Program-made: the position numbers and the translations under genes
In this document: positions 34,014-41,358 of the stretch, one piece after another
How positions within the stretch are numbered: position 1 is the stretch's first letter
How the letters are laid out: each line of letters starts with the position of its first letter
The notes under the pieces: model-generated
Told to the model about the DNA's origin: nothing
Databases searched by the model: none
What the model saw: only the letters and a program-made list of their open reading frames with translations
Origin: an uncultured Coriobacteriaceae bacterium
GTDB taxonomy: Bacteria; Actinomycetota; Coriobacteriia; Coriobacteriales; Atopobiaceae
Length of the DNA: 64,000 nucleotides
Assembly: GCA_902777325.1 (NCBI GenBank)
Contig: CACYTH010000023.1
Location: 1 to 64,000, forward strand
Reading direction: 5' to 3'

Positions 34014-34472
34014 TTACTCCAGCTCGCCGAGCATCTGCGCGGCGTTGTCCTTGGCCTTGACCTTGCCAAATGCGCGCGTGATGACGCCCTCCTCGTCGAT
34101 GAGGTAGGTGCTGCGGATGGTCCGGCGCGACACGTTGCCAGCCTTGGTGGTGCCCACCTGCAGCGCTCCGTAGGCCTCGATGACCCTCATCTCGGGGTCG
34201 GACAGCAGCGTGAACGGCAGGCCGTGCTTCTCCTCGAAGCGCTTGTGCGAGGCCACGGTGTCCTTGCTCACGCCCAGCACGACGGCGCCCTTCTCGCGGA
34301 ACTGCGGATAGAGCTCGCCAAACGAGCAGGCCTGGCTCGTGCAGCCCGCCGTCATGTCCTTGGGATAGAAGTACAGCACCACCTTCTGGCCGCGGTAGTC
34401 GGCGAGGCTCCTCTCGACGCCATTCTGGTCGGGAAGGGTGAACTCCGGTGCCTTGGTTCCGACTTCGAGCAT
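34014..34472 (-). CDS. bcp: thiol peroxidase of the BCP/PrxQ family
   Basis: A 152-residue peroxiredoxin. The peroxidatic C44 and resolving C49 lie in KDMTAGCTSQACSF, the alpha-2 type PrxQ/Bcp arrangement. The VVLYFYPKDMTAGCT stretch is diagnostic. It reduces hydrogen and organic peroxides in the cytoplasm with thioredoxin. This suits an anaerobe meeting traces of oxygen. It starts at ATG 34472 with AAGGAGG before it and stands alone. Confidence 0.93.
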   Translation of the reverse strand: MLEVGTKAPEFTLPDQNGVERSLADYRGQKVVLYFYPKDMTAGCTSQACSFGELYPQFREKGAVVLGVSKDTVASHKRFEEKHGLPFTLLSDPEMRVIEAYGALQVGTTKAGNVSRRTIRSTYLIDEEGVITRAFGKVKAKDNAAQMLGELE

Positions 34473-34566
34473 ACGATCTCCTCCTTGGGCGATGGTCTGA
34501 CCTCTCTATTGTGCCACCTTTGCGGGGGCTGGCTGCAGCCGGCTGGCAGGTGGAATGCAGAGAAAA

Positions 34567-34600
34567 GCGCCCGGCGTCGTCACAAGACGAGGCCGGGCGC
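34567..34600 (-). terminator. terminator of the first GH32 gene
   Basis: On the reverse strand GCGCCCGGC pairs with GCCGGGCGC (34592-34600 with 34567-34575) and is followed by TTTTCT, a proper intrinsic terminator 22 bases after the GH32 stop. Confidence 0.85.
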
Positions 34601-34621
34601 AGACGTGCGGGTGAGCGGGCG

Positions 34622-36151
34622 CTAGCAGACGTTGAGGAAGGTGAAGCGGCCCATCTCGTAGGCGTAGGTCTCGGCTGCCTGGAACGTGGAGGTGACGTTC
34701 AGGTTGGTGATCTCCTGCGGCCACCAGCGGGTGCTCATGGTCTTCTCGCCGCCGTTGATGTAGATCTCGATGGCGGAGGTGTCGACGACCATGCGGACGT
34801 CCTCGAGCTTGCCGGCAGAAAGCTCGGACACGGGGAGGCGGCGCACGGTGCGGTAGCCGCCTGCGATGCCATGGAACGCCAGCTCGATCATGTCGCCGAT
34901 GACGACGAGCTCGAGGTCGCCGTTGAGCATGAGGCGACCCTCGCCCTCGATGCCCTTGAGGTACACGTCGGCCGTGCCGTTGGCAAACTTGGCGCCCTTG
35001 GCCCCGCAGATGCAGAAGGCGTCATAGTTGCTGGAACCGAGCTTGCCGCAGGAGTCTGCCGCTCCCTCGGGCGTGAACTCCACGCGCTCGCCGTGCAGGT
35101 CGTCGTACTCGGGCAGCGGCCACTGGCAGATCTTGCCGGCGTCGTTGAGCGAGAGCTCGCGCAGCCAGGTGAGGGTGTGCAGCCACTCGTAGGTGGGCAC
35201 CTGGTACTGCATCTCGATATCGGGCAGGCCCATCCAGCCCTCGAGGATCTGGCGGCCCTTCTCGTCGGTAAAGACCTGCGGCGCGTAGAAGTCGAAGCCG
35301 TAGTCAAGCTCCACGAAGGTGTTCTCGTCGATGCAGCCATAGGGCTTCTCGGCGTCCATGAGCTCCTTGTCGCCGGAGAGCAGGTCGATGACCGTGCCCT
35401 CGACGGGGAAGTAGCCGCTGTTGAAGTTGTTCTGGAACTTGGTCACCTGGCTCGGCACGCCCTGCGGGCACACGAAGAAGAACTCCTTGCCACCCAGGCT
35501 CACGATGTTGGGGCACTCCCACATGTAGCCAAAGGGCTCGCCAGAGATGGTGGTGCAGCTGCCGGCAAGCTTCCAGTCGTTGACGCCGTCGGGGCTCTGG
35601 TAGAGGAGCATGGCGGGGTGGTCGTCCATCGTGCGGGCGCCCAGCAGCATGTTCCAAGTGTCGTTCTGCCACCAGACCTTGGGGTCGCGCACGTGGCAGC
35701 TGCAATAGTCGGGATAGCCGTCGTTGCCCAGCACGAGCTTGCGGTCGGAGAAGGTGCGGCCGTCCTCGCTGATGACGAGGGTCTCGTTTGCCTGACGGCC
35801 CTCGTAGTCGTAGTTGTCGTGGCCGGGCTCAAGTACGTTGCCGGTGTAGTAGCACCACATCTGGCCGTCACGCACCACGGCGGAGCCGGAGTAGCTGCCG
35901 TTCTTGTCGAGCTCCATCTCGGGGATGATGGCGCCGCGGTGGAACTCCCAGGTGGTCAGGTCGCGACTGGTCCAGTGACCCCAGCCATGGCCGGCCCACG
36001 GCCAGCGCGGGGCGTACTGGTGGAAGATGTGGTACTCGCCGTTGAACTGGCAGAGGCCGTTGGGATCGGAGAGCCAGCCCACGGCGGTCTGCAGGTGGAA
36101 TCCGAGCCTCCAGTTATGCTGGCGGTAGTCGAGGTTGACGTGCATTTGCAT
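34622..36151 (-). CDS. GH32 beta-fructofuranosidase / sucrose-6-phosphate hydrolase
   Basis: A 509-residue GH32 enzyme. The nucleophile is D29 in WLSDPNG, the transition-state D156 in HVRDPKV, and acid/base E212 in MWECPN. The C-terminal beta-sandwich (about 370-509) ends in the usual AMEIYINGG-like stretch (SAIEIYINGGEKTM). There is no signal peptide, so it cuts sucrose 6-phosphate or short fructans inside the cell. A perfect GAGAACGTTCTC operator lies 38 bases before its start. It is closely similar in layout to the GH32 at 59031. Confidence 0.92.
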   Translation of the reverse strand: MQMHVNLDYRQHNWRLGFHLQTAVGWLSDPNGLCQFNGEYHIFHQYAPRWPWAGHGWGHWTSRDLTTWEFHRGAIIPEMELDKNGSYSGSAVVRDGQMWCYYTGNVLEPGHDNYDYEGRQANETLVISEDGRTFSDRKLVLGNDGYPDYCSCHVRDPKVWWQNDTWNMLLGARTMDDHPAMLLYQSPDGVNDWKLAGSCTTISGEPFGYMWECPNIVSLGGKEFFFVCPQGVPSQVTKFQNNFNSGYFPVEGTVIDLLSGDKELMDAEKPYGCIDENTFVELDYGFDFYAPQVFTDEKGRQILEGWMGLPDIEMQYQVPTYEWLHTLTWLRELSLNDAGKICQWPLPEYDDLHGERVEFTPEGAADSCGKLGSSNYDAFCICGAKGAKFANGTADVYLKGIEGEGRLMLNGDLELVVIGDMIELAFHGIAGGYRTVRRLPVSELSAGKLEDVRMVVDTSAIEIYINGGEKTMSTRWWPQEITNLNVTSTFQAAETYAYEMGRFTFLNVC

Positions 36152-36188
36152 GGGTGAGCTCCTCTCGCTGACGCCGTGCTGAGGTTAC

Positions 36189-36200
36189 GAGAACGTTCTC
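36189..36200. promoter_or_regulatory. LacI-type operator before GH32
   Basis: GAGAACGTTCTC is a perfect 12-bp palindrome upstream of the GH32 start at 36151. It shares the AACG centre with sites at 39322, 43443, 45843 and 60598, all before sucrose genes. Confidence 0.6.
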
Positions 36201-36389
36201 AGTATGGCATGCGAGCGCGATAGTTGCCTGCAAGCTGCCGCTTTCGCGCCCATCTCGTCGGTAGGTGCGCGGTTGTGGCGGAAGCTTCTGGCGGCTCGGC
36301 TGAGGGTCCCTTGTGCCGGCGTGCGGCCTGCTTTGGGCAAGCGGTTACAATCGCCTTAAAATCTTGAGGTGAACAGTCTTGTAGACGCC

Positions 36390-36418
36390 TTGAGACGTGC
36401 ATGGGCGGTGGGTAAAGT
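36390..36418 (+). promoter_or_regulatory. promoter of the Y RNA cluster
   Basis: TTGAGA (36390-36395), a 17-base spacer and TAAAGT (36413-36418) give a good housekeeping promoter. The expected start near 36425 falls directly before the first Y RNA candidate. No comparable promoter lies before the second RNA or rsr. Confidence 0.6.
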
Positions 36419-36424
36419 ATTGCT

Positions 36425-36545
36425 CAAGCGGGATGCGCCGAAGCAATGGGATACTTCGTGACCATTCTTTCATCCTGACTTTCACGGGTCAGGCGGGTGC
36501 CTGCGTCAGCAGCCCTGTAATGAACCCCATTGCGCTCCATGCCGT
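36425..36545 (+). ncRNA. candidate Y RNA 1 (no tRNA-like module)
   Basis: The Ro-binding motif GCCGAAG is at 36437-36443. The strand after it, GCAATGGG (36443-36450), pairs perfectly with CCCATTGC (36526-36533). Outside the motif GGA-T-GC (36431-36436) pairs with GCTCC (36534-36538). The motif thus sits as a bulge between two helices, the Y RNA plan. An internal hairpin CCTGAC/GTCAGG (36474-36493) forms part of the loop domain. It aligns with RNA 2 over GCGCCGAAGC and TACTTC. Ends are approximate. The region shows no credible coding frame. Confidence 0.7.
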
Positions 36546-36564
36546 CCCGCCCTCTCGTACCCTC

Positions 36565-36707
36565 GAGGGTGGCGCGCCGAAGCGGCGGGTTACTTCTTAA
36601 CGTGGTGGCAGCCGGTTCGACTCCGGCAGGGGCAAGCCCCTTAGCTCAACGGTAGAGCGCCATGGGGCCTGCGCCCGTCTCCCGTCGCGCCACATGCCGC
36701 CACCCTC
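36565..36707 (+). ncRNA. candidate Y RNA 2, YrlA-like, with tRNA-like module
   Basis: GCCGAAG is at 36576-36582. GCGGCGGG (36582-36589) pairs with CCCGTCGC (36681-36688), and outside the motif GTGGC (36569-36573) pairs with GCCAC (36689-36693). An alternative longer end pairing is GAGGGTGGCG with CGCCACCCTC (36698-36707). The loop domain is a permuted tRNA-like module (36605-36663). This combination defines bacterial YrlA RNAs, which bind Rsr and can tether it to a nuclease such as PNPase. It lies 27 bases before the rsr start. Confidence 0.85.
36605..36663 (+). other. circularly permuted tRNA-like module
   Basis: In order: GTGGC (36605-36609, anticodon-stem position); T-arm GCCGG-TTCGACT-CCGGC (36611-36627); acceptor 3' strand AGGGGC (36628-36633); a two-base AA link; acceptor 5' strand GCCCCT (36636-36641); TA as positions 8-9; D-arm GCTC-AACGGTA-GAGC (36644-36658); then GCCAT (36659-36663), which pairs back to GTGGC. 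The T-loop (TTCGA) and D-loop (GG) have the tRNA bases needed for elbow contacts. It cannot be a normal tRNA, since the acceptor ends are joined and there is no anticodon loop. Confidence 0.88.
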
Positions 36708-36733
36708 ACGGATGCCAGGTAAGGAGGTATACC

Positions 36734-38200
36734 ATGGCACGTCTCAACCTATCCGCTCGCGGACTCAACAAGACCTACAACATCAGTGGTCATGCGGCCT
36801 ATGCGATGGACGACAAGACCAAGCTGGCAACCATGGCGCTCACCACGCTCTTTGGCGAGGACAAGTTCTACGGCGACAACTCTGCGGAGCTGATCAGCCT
36901 GGCTGCGCGGCTCTGCCAGCGAGGCGATGGCCTCTATGTGGCAAAGCTTGCCGTGTGGGCGCGCACCCAGGGTAACCTCCGCACCGTGAGCCATGTGCTT
37001 GCAGCGGTGGTCGCGCACGAGTGCTCGGGCGAGGGCTTTGTCCGCCCCATGGTTCGCACCATCGCCACCCAGCGTGGCGACGACGGCACGGAGATGCTGG
37101 CTGCGCATGCGGCGCTCTATGGCACCAAGGTCCGCTGGCCCCACGCCCTGCAGCGTGGTGTCCGCGATGCCCTAGAGCAGATGGACGCCTACCAGATCGC
37201 CAAGTACCAGTCGGCGCACCGCGAGTTCAAGATGCGCGACACGCTGCGCATCTGCCACCCGGTGGCGCGCTCCGTCGAGGCTGCCGAGGCCATGGACGCC
37301 TGCGTGGCTCGCACGCTTGCCGTGCCCAAGGGCTGGGAGAGCGAGCTGTCCCAGCGCGGCAACACGGCCGAGGTCTGGAACGAGCTCGTCTCCGAGGGTC
37401 GTCTGGGCTACATGGCGATGCTCCGCAACCTGCGCAACGTCATCGCCTCTGGTGCCGACGTGGCGCCGGTGCTCGGCATGCTGGGCAACCCCTCTGCCGT
37501 GCGTCGTTCCCGTCAGCTGCCCTTCCGCTTCTACAGCGCCTGGCGCGAGCTGAAGGCGGCCGGCCTTCTCACCACGCGCGTCACGCGCGCGCTGGACCAG
37601 GCGCTTGCGCTGTCGTGCGACAACGTCGAGCCGCTGCATGGACGTACGGCCGTGCTGGTGGACACCTCGGGCTCCATGGGCTTCTGCCTGAGCGGACGCT
37701 CCAAGGTCAGCTGCCGCGACACGGCTGCAGTGCTGGCGGCACTGCTTGCCCACATCAGCGACGACGCGTGGGTGTGCCGCTTTGACACCACGGCGTCGCC
37801 GCTTGCCTTCACGGGCACGAGCGTGCTGGCTGACATCGAGTCGGTGCCCGCATCGGGTGGTGGCACCAACATGGCCGCGGGCTTCGATTGCCTCATGGAG
37901 AGCGGCTTTGACGCAGACCGCGTGGTGGTGCTCTCCGACAACGAGGTAAACGGTCACTCGTGGATGACCAAGGACTTCGGATACAAGACGATACAGTCCA
38001 AGCTGGACGAGTATCGTGCGAAGGTTGGCCACGACGTGTGGTGCCACGCGATCGACCTGCAGGGCTACGGCACGCAGCAGTTCATGGGCGCCATGGTCAA
38101 CGTCATGGGCGGCTGGAGCGAGCAGGTGCTGCGCTTTGTGGCGCTGGCGGAGCAGGGCCTTGGCGGCCTGGTGGACGAGGTCGAGTCCCTGGCGCTGTAG
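36734..38200 (+). CDS. rsr: Ro60 orthologue (TROVE + vWA domain)
   Basis: A 488-residue Ro sixty-related protein. The TROVE ring of helical repeats covers residues 10-300 (KLAVWARTQGNLRTVSHVLAA is typical). The vWA domain (305-485) has an intact MIDAS motif D310-T-S-G-S. The protein forms a ring that binds Y RNA outside and misfolded RNA ends in the hole; in bacteria it aids RNA decay and rRNA maturation with exonucleases. The start is ATG 36734 after AAGGAGG. Two Y RNA candidates lie immediately upstream on the same strand. No RtcB or nuclease gene is adjacent. Confidence 0.93.
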   Translation: MARLNLSARGLNKTYNISGHAAYAMDDKTKLATMALTTLFGEDKFYGDNSAELISLAARLCQRGDGLYVAKLAVWARTQGNLRTVSHVLAAVVAHECSGEGFVRPMVRTIATQRGDDGTEMLAAHAALYGTKVRWPHALQRGVRDALEQMDAYQIAKYQSAHREFKMRDTLRICHPVARSVEAAEAMDACVARTLAVPKGWESELSQRGNTAEVWNELVSEGRLGYMAMLRNLRNVIASGADVAPVLGMLGNPSAVRRSRQLPFRFYSAWRELKAAGLLTTRVTRALDQALALSCDNVEPLHGRTAVLVDTSGSMGFCLSGRSKVSCRDTAAVLAALLAHISDDAWVCRFDTTASPLAFTGTSVLADIESVPASGGGTNMAAGFDCLMESGFDADRVVVLSDNEVNGHSWMTKDFGYKTIQSKLDEYRAKVGHDVWCHAIDLQGYGTQQFMGAMVNVMGGWSEQVLRFVALAEQGLGGLVDEVESLAL

Positions 38201-38247
38201 ATGGCACATGTGATGGCCGGGCCACACCAACAGCTAACAGACAAAGA

Positions 38248-38285
38248 TCCGCCCCCATTGTCCAAGACAGGGCAATGGGGGCGGA
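38248..38285. terminator. bidirectional terminator between rsr and fructokinase
   Basis: TCCGCCCCCATTG (38248-38260) pairs perfectly with CAATGGGGGCGGA (38273-38285). It lies between two convergent genes and can serve both. Confidence 0.8.
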
Positions 38286-38330
38286 CGCGTCCTACGACGT
38301 CAGCTGACGGGGTGGCGTACAGGCTCGCGA

Positions 38331-39299
38331 CTATGCCTGGTCGGCTGCGACGGCGAGAACCTCCTCGACGTCCTTGCGCTCAGGCATGGCGGGGATGGCG
38401 CCACGGTTGCGGACGCACAGGCTTGCCACGGCGTTGCCGAAGCGCACGAACTGCGCGGCGCGCGAGATGCTGACCTCCTTGGGAGAGAGCCCGCTCTCGA
38501 CGAAGGCGGTAAGGAAGCCACCCCAGAAGGAGTCGCCGGCGCCGGTGGTGTCAACGGCCTCGACGCGGAAGCTCGGCACCATGCGGGAGCCGTCCTTGGT
38601 GGCCACAAAGGCGCCGTCGGCGTCGAGGGTGACGACGACGATGCTGGCGCCCTGCTCGAGCAGCTTGGCAGCCGCGGCCTCGGGCTTGGTCTCGTCGGTC
38701 ATCAGCGGGCACTCCTCAGCGGAGATCTTGATGAGGTCCATGTACTTGATGAGGGAGCGCATCTGCTCGGAAGCAGCCTCGGCGGAGGTCCAGAGGGAGT
38801 CGCGGTAGTTGGGGTCATAGCTCATGACGCAACCGGCCTGCTTGGCAGCCTCGAGGGCGGCGATGGTGGCGGAGCGAGCAGGCTCGTCGGTGAGGGAGAG
38901 GGAGCCCACATGGAAGACCTTGCTGTCCTTGATGATGTCGAGGGGCAGGTCGCTGGCCTTGAGCTGGGTGTCCGCGCCGGGCTTGCGGGCGAAGGAGAAG
39001 GAGCGGTCGCCATTCTCGTCCAGGGCGACGAAGGCGAGCGTGGTGAAGAAGTCGGGGTCGGAGATGAGGCCGGTGCAGTCGATGCCGTTGCTCTCGAGGG
39101 TCTCGCGCAGGAAGTCGCCGTGCATGTCCTTGCCGACCTTGCCGATGAAGGCGACGTCATGGCCGAGCTTCTTGAGGGCGACCAGCACGTTGGCGGGGGC
39201 GCCACCGGGGTTGCGCTCGAAGAGCTTCTGGCCAGCGGCGGAGAGGCCAGCGTCCGTGAAGTCGATGAGGACCTCGCCGAGAGCGGTAACAGAAATCAT
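38331..39299 (-). CDS. scrK: fructokinase (PfkB family)
   Basis: A 322-residue PfkB kinase. It starts VTALGEVLIDF, has the GGAPANVLVALKKLG substrate loop (residues 32-46) and the catalytic DTTGAGDSFWGGFL (D of GAGD as base). These match ScrK/Frk fructokinases. It phosphorylates the free fructose released by GH32 from sucrose 6-phosphate or fructans. An operator-like GGAACGATTCC lies 23 bases before the start, matching the sucrose gene sites. AAAGGAG precedes ATG 39299. Confidence 0.92.
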   Translation of the reverse strand: MISVTALGEVLIDFTDAGLSAAGQKLFERNPGGAPANVLVALKKLGHDVAFIGKVGKDMHGDFLRETLESNGIDCTGLISDPDFFTTLAFVALDENGDRSFSFARKPGADTQLKASDLPLDIIKDSKVFHVGSLSLTDEPARSATIAALEAAKQAGCVMSYDPNYRDSLWTSAEAASEQMRSLIKYMDLIKISAEECPLMTDETKPEAAAAKLLEQGASIVVVTLDADGAFVATKDGSRMVPSFRVEAVDTTGAGDSFWGGFLTAFVESGLSPKEVSISRAAQFVRFGNAVASLCVRNRGAIPAMPERKDVEEVLAVAADQA

Positions 39300-39321
39300 G
39301 AGAGGGCTCCTTTCGGATGAG

Positions 39322-39332
39322 GGAACGATTCC
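39322..39332. promoter_or_regulatory. LacI-type operator before fructokinase
   Basis: GGAACGATTCC is an inverted repeat (GGAA/TTCC) upstream of the kinase start. On the reverse strand GTGGAATCGTTCCC closely follows the sites at 43443 and 60598. Confidence 0.6.
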
Positions 39333-39431
39333 ACATAGGTAGAGACAGCATACGTCATTAAAGCAATTTGATTGGCTGTGGCTACGCGACCGCCTGAAAT
39401 CACTAGGTGAGGGGGCAATTCTAAGTATGTG

Positions 39432-39540
39432 CTTGGCAAATGCACACTACGTATGTCCGAGGGACGTATCTAGCGTTACATTGACCACGGGGTTTATGGT
39501 GCTGTAACCATGAGCCCATGTATTACGCATAATGTAATTG
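39432..39540 (+). promoter_or_regulatory. regulatory region before the small protein at 39568
   Basis: A half-conserved GGCA-AA-TGCACAC site (to 39447) resembles the ABC operon operator. An inverted repeat around GTATGTCC-GAG-GGACGTAT follows (39449-39470). TTGACC (39481-39486) with TGTAAC (39503-39508), 16 bases apart, is a possible promoter. ATTAC-N7-GTAAT lies at 39522-39538. The region is AT-rich compared with its surroundings. Confidence 0.4.
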
Positions 39541-39567
39541 GGCGTACCGAGGAAGGGGTGAGGGGGA

Positions 39568-39846
39568 ATGAAGGTAGTCATCCAGCCGGTGAATCCGGTG
39601 TTCAGCGAGTATGTGCTCCAATATGTGTCCGAGATTGAGGAACCACGCTACGAGTATGTGGGCGAGGAGGGCTTTAACACGTACGTGTTCGAGTGCTCGT
39701 CAGACGATCCCTGGGCTGCGGTTGACGGAATTAAGCAGGCTACGAGACGCGCTCCTTTGGGTAACGCCATGTTCTGCCAGGTAAAGCCCTACGGCATGCC
39801 GACATGGCCGCCTCTCTTTGACAAGGACAAGTATTCGCGTTCGTAG
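39568..39846 (+). CDS. small hypothetical protein
   Basis: A 92-residue acidic, soluble protein with no signal peptide or membrane segment. The first half is strand-like (MKVVIQPVNPVFSEYVLQYV); the second carries DDPWAAVDGIKQATRR, a likely helix, and a Pro-rich end (YGMPTWPPLFDKDKY). GAGGGGGA precedes ATG 39568. It stands alone behind a long, structured promoter region. No family was recognised. Confidence 0.65.
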   Translation: MKVVIQPVNPVFSEYVLQYVSEIEEPRYEYVGEEGFNTYVFECSSDDPWAAVDGIKQATRRAPLGNAMFCQVKPYGMPTWPPLFDKDKYSRS

Positions 39847-39906
39847 GCGCATTGCCAGATCGCATCACGGGGCCAAAGCAGTCTGGCACAGCGCGGCATG
39901 ACAAGA

Positions 39907-39938
39907 AGGGGGCGGCCGCATCGCTGCAACCGCCCCCT
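39907..39938 (-). terminator. terminator of the anchored HAD gene
   Basis: AGGGGGCGG (39907-39915) pairs with CCGCCCCCT (39930-39938). Read on the reverse strand it ends in TTCTTGT. Its loop and inner stem are nearly the same as in the terminator at 41304. Confidence 0.75.
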
Positions 39939-39977
39939 GGCAGTACCTGATAGTCAGATGGCGAGCTAGCGCATGGC

Positions 39978-41174
39978 CTACGCGGCCTCGGCGAGCTCCT
40001 CCTCGGCGCCGATGTAGGTGACGCCCTCGCCGTAGATGGTGCTCCAGTCATCCTTCATGGAGACGGGCACATAGCCAAACTCCTCGCACTGGGCGCGCAT
40101 CTCCTCGGCCTTCTCGGGCTTGCCGTTCTCGCGCTCGACGTCGTCGCAGCACAGCTGGAAGGCGGCGGAGCGGTAGTCGGGGTTGCTGAGCGCATAGTTG
40201 TCCATGGAGAAGTCGCCAGAGCTGTTGCCAAAGGAGAGCACCGGCTGCTTGGCAACCTCGCGCTGGATGATGTAGCACTTGTTCTCCTTGAGGGTCTTCA
40301 TGTAGAAGTCTCCACCAAGCACGAGCTCCTCGTCCTGGCTGAAGGTGTAGTCAAGGCCGTCGGCGTCCTCTTGGTTGGAGCCCACCAGAGACTCGTCGGA
40401 GCCCAGGATGTGGTCCAGCGGAATCTCGAGGGGGCAGAGCTCCGAGCTGAAGAGGCCGCGCATGATGAGACGGTCGGTGCCGGACATCATGTAGACGTCG
40501 AAGTCATTGGCCTGCAGGTACTTGACCACCTGCACCATGGGCTGATAGAAGGCCTCTCCGCGCTTCATGCCCTCGTAGCTGGGCATGTCGGACTCGGCAA
40601 ACTCGTGCACGTAGTCGTAGAACTCGTCCACGGTCAGGCCCTCGAAGGCGCTGGCCACGGCCTGACCATGCTCGACAGGAAGCTCCTCGTACTTGGTGCC
40701 ATTCTCGTTCTGGTCGACGATCTTGTTGGCCACGGACTTCTCGAAGTCGGAAGCCTTGTCCTTGTAGTCGGGGTCCTCGAGCACACGGTGCACCAGCAGC
40801 ATGTAGTCGAAGTAGTTGGGGTCGGTCTCGTTGATGAGGGTGCCGTCGACGTCAAAGGTGGCGACGCGGTCCTCTGCGGGGATGAAGTCGGGGGACGACT
40901 CGTCGGTTACGGCCTCGACGTAGGCCACGAGCTCCTTCTTGAGCGGAGCGTCATCGCTCCAAAGGCTCAGGGGATCCTCCGCGTCCTCAGCAGCACCCTC
41001 GGTCGTGGTCTCGTCGGTGCTATCGTCGCTGGCCTGAGCGGCAGTCTCCTCGGCGGGGGCGCTCGTCGCGGCAGGCTTGGAGAGGAACAGTGCGCCAAGC
41101 ACCAGGCAGGCGCAGAGGGCGGCTATCGCTACGATGCGCCAGACGCTTGGAACAAGCTTCTTGGAATCTTCCAT
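39978..41174 (-). CDS. membrane-anchored extracytoplasmic HAD phosphatase
   Basis: A 398-residue protein. A single N-terminal membrane segment (about residues 11-31) is followed by an acidic, Thr/Ala/Glu-rich linker (33-70). The HAD domain (75-390) has motif I ATFDVDGTL, motif II VYMMSGTDR, and motif IV FGNSSGDFSMDNYAL, in a phosphoserine-phosphatase-like arrangement. The topology puts the enzyme outside the membrane, where it could release phosphate from organic esters. It lies between fructokinase and the PTS genes but has its own terminator. AGGGATTTG-like weak ribosome site before ATG 41174. Confidence 0.82.
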   Translation of the reverse strand: MEDSKKLVPSVWRIVAIAALCACLVLGALFLSKPAATSAPAEETAAQASDDSTDETTTEGAAEDAEDPLSLWSDDAPLKKELVAYVEAVTDESSPDFIPAEDRVATFDVDGTLINETDPNYFDYMLLVHRVLEDPDYKDKASDFEKSVANKIVDQNENGTKYEELPVEHGQAVASAFEGLTVDEFYDYVHEFAESDMPSYEGMKRGEAFYQPMVQVVKYLQANDFDVYMMSGTDRLIMRGLFSSELCPLEIPLDHILGSDESLVGSNQEDADGLDYTFSQDEELVLGGDFYMKTLKENKCYIIQREVAKQPVLSFGNSSGDFSMDNYALSNPDYRSAAFQLCCDDVERENGKPEKAEEMRAQCEEFGYVPVSMKDDWSTIYGEGVTYIGAEEELAEAA

Positions 41175-41303
41175 AGGGCAAATCCCTCCAAATAATTCGT
41201 TGTTTCACATGGCACTAACTAACTATACGTGCCCATGTGCCGATGCGTCTCATACTTTTTAAGTATTTCCGTTTTGGAGAGAAACCGACGATCGACAGAA
41301 GAA

Positions 41304-41333
41304 GAGGGCGGCCGCATCGTTGCGACCGCCCTC
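41304..41333 (-). terminator. terminator of the first EIIBCA gene
   Basis: GAGGGCGG (41304-41311) pairs with CCGCCCTC (41326-41333); the reverse strand continues TTCTTCTG. It lies 25 bases past the PTS stop. Confidence 0.75.
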
Positions 41334-41358
41334 CGGAAGTGCTGGGTAGTCCAGGTGA

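Noticed and set aside
36397-36600. A 67-residue open frame on the + strand
   Set aside because: It covers the two structured RNAs, has no ribosome site, no family match and unlikely composition.
36605-36663. A normal tRNA gene
   Set aside because: T-arm precedes the D-arm, the two acceptor strands are joined by two bases, and there is no anticodon loop or free 3' end; the context is a Y RNA beside rsr.
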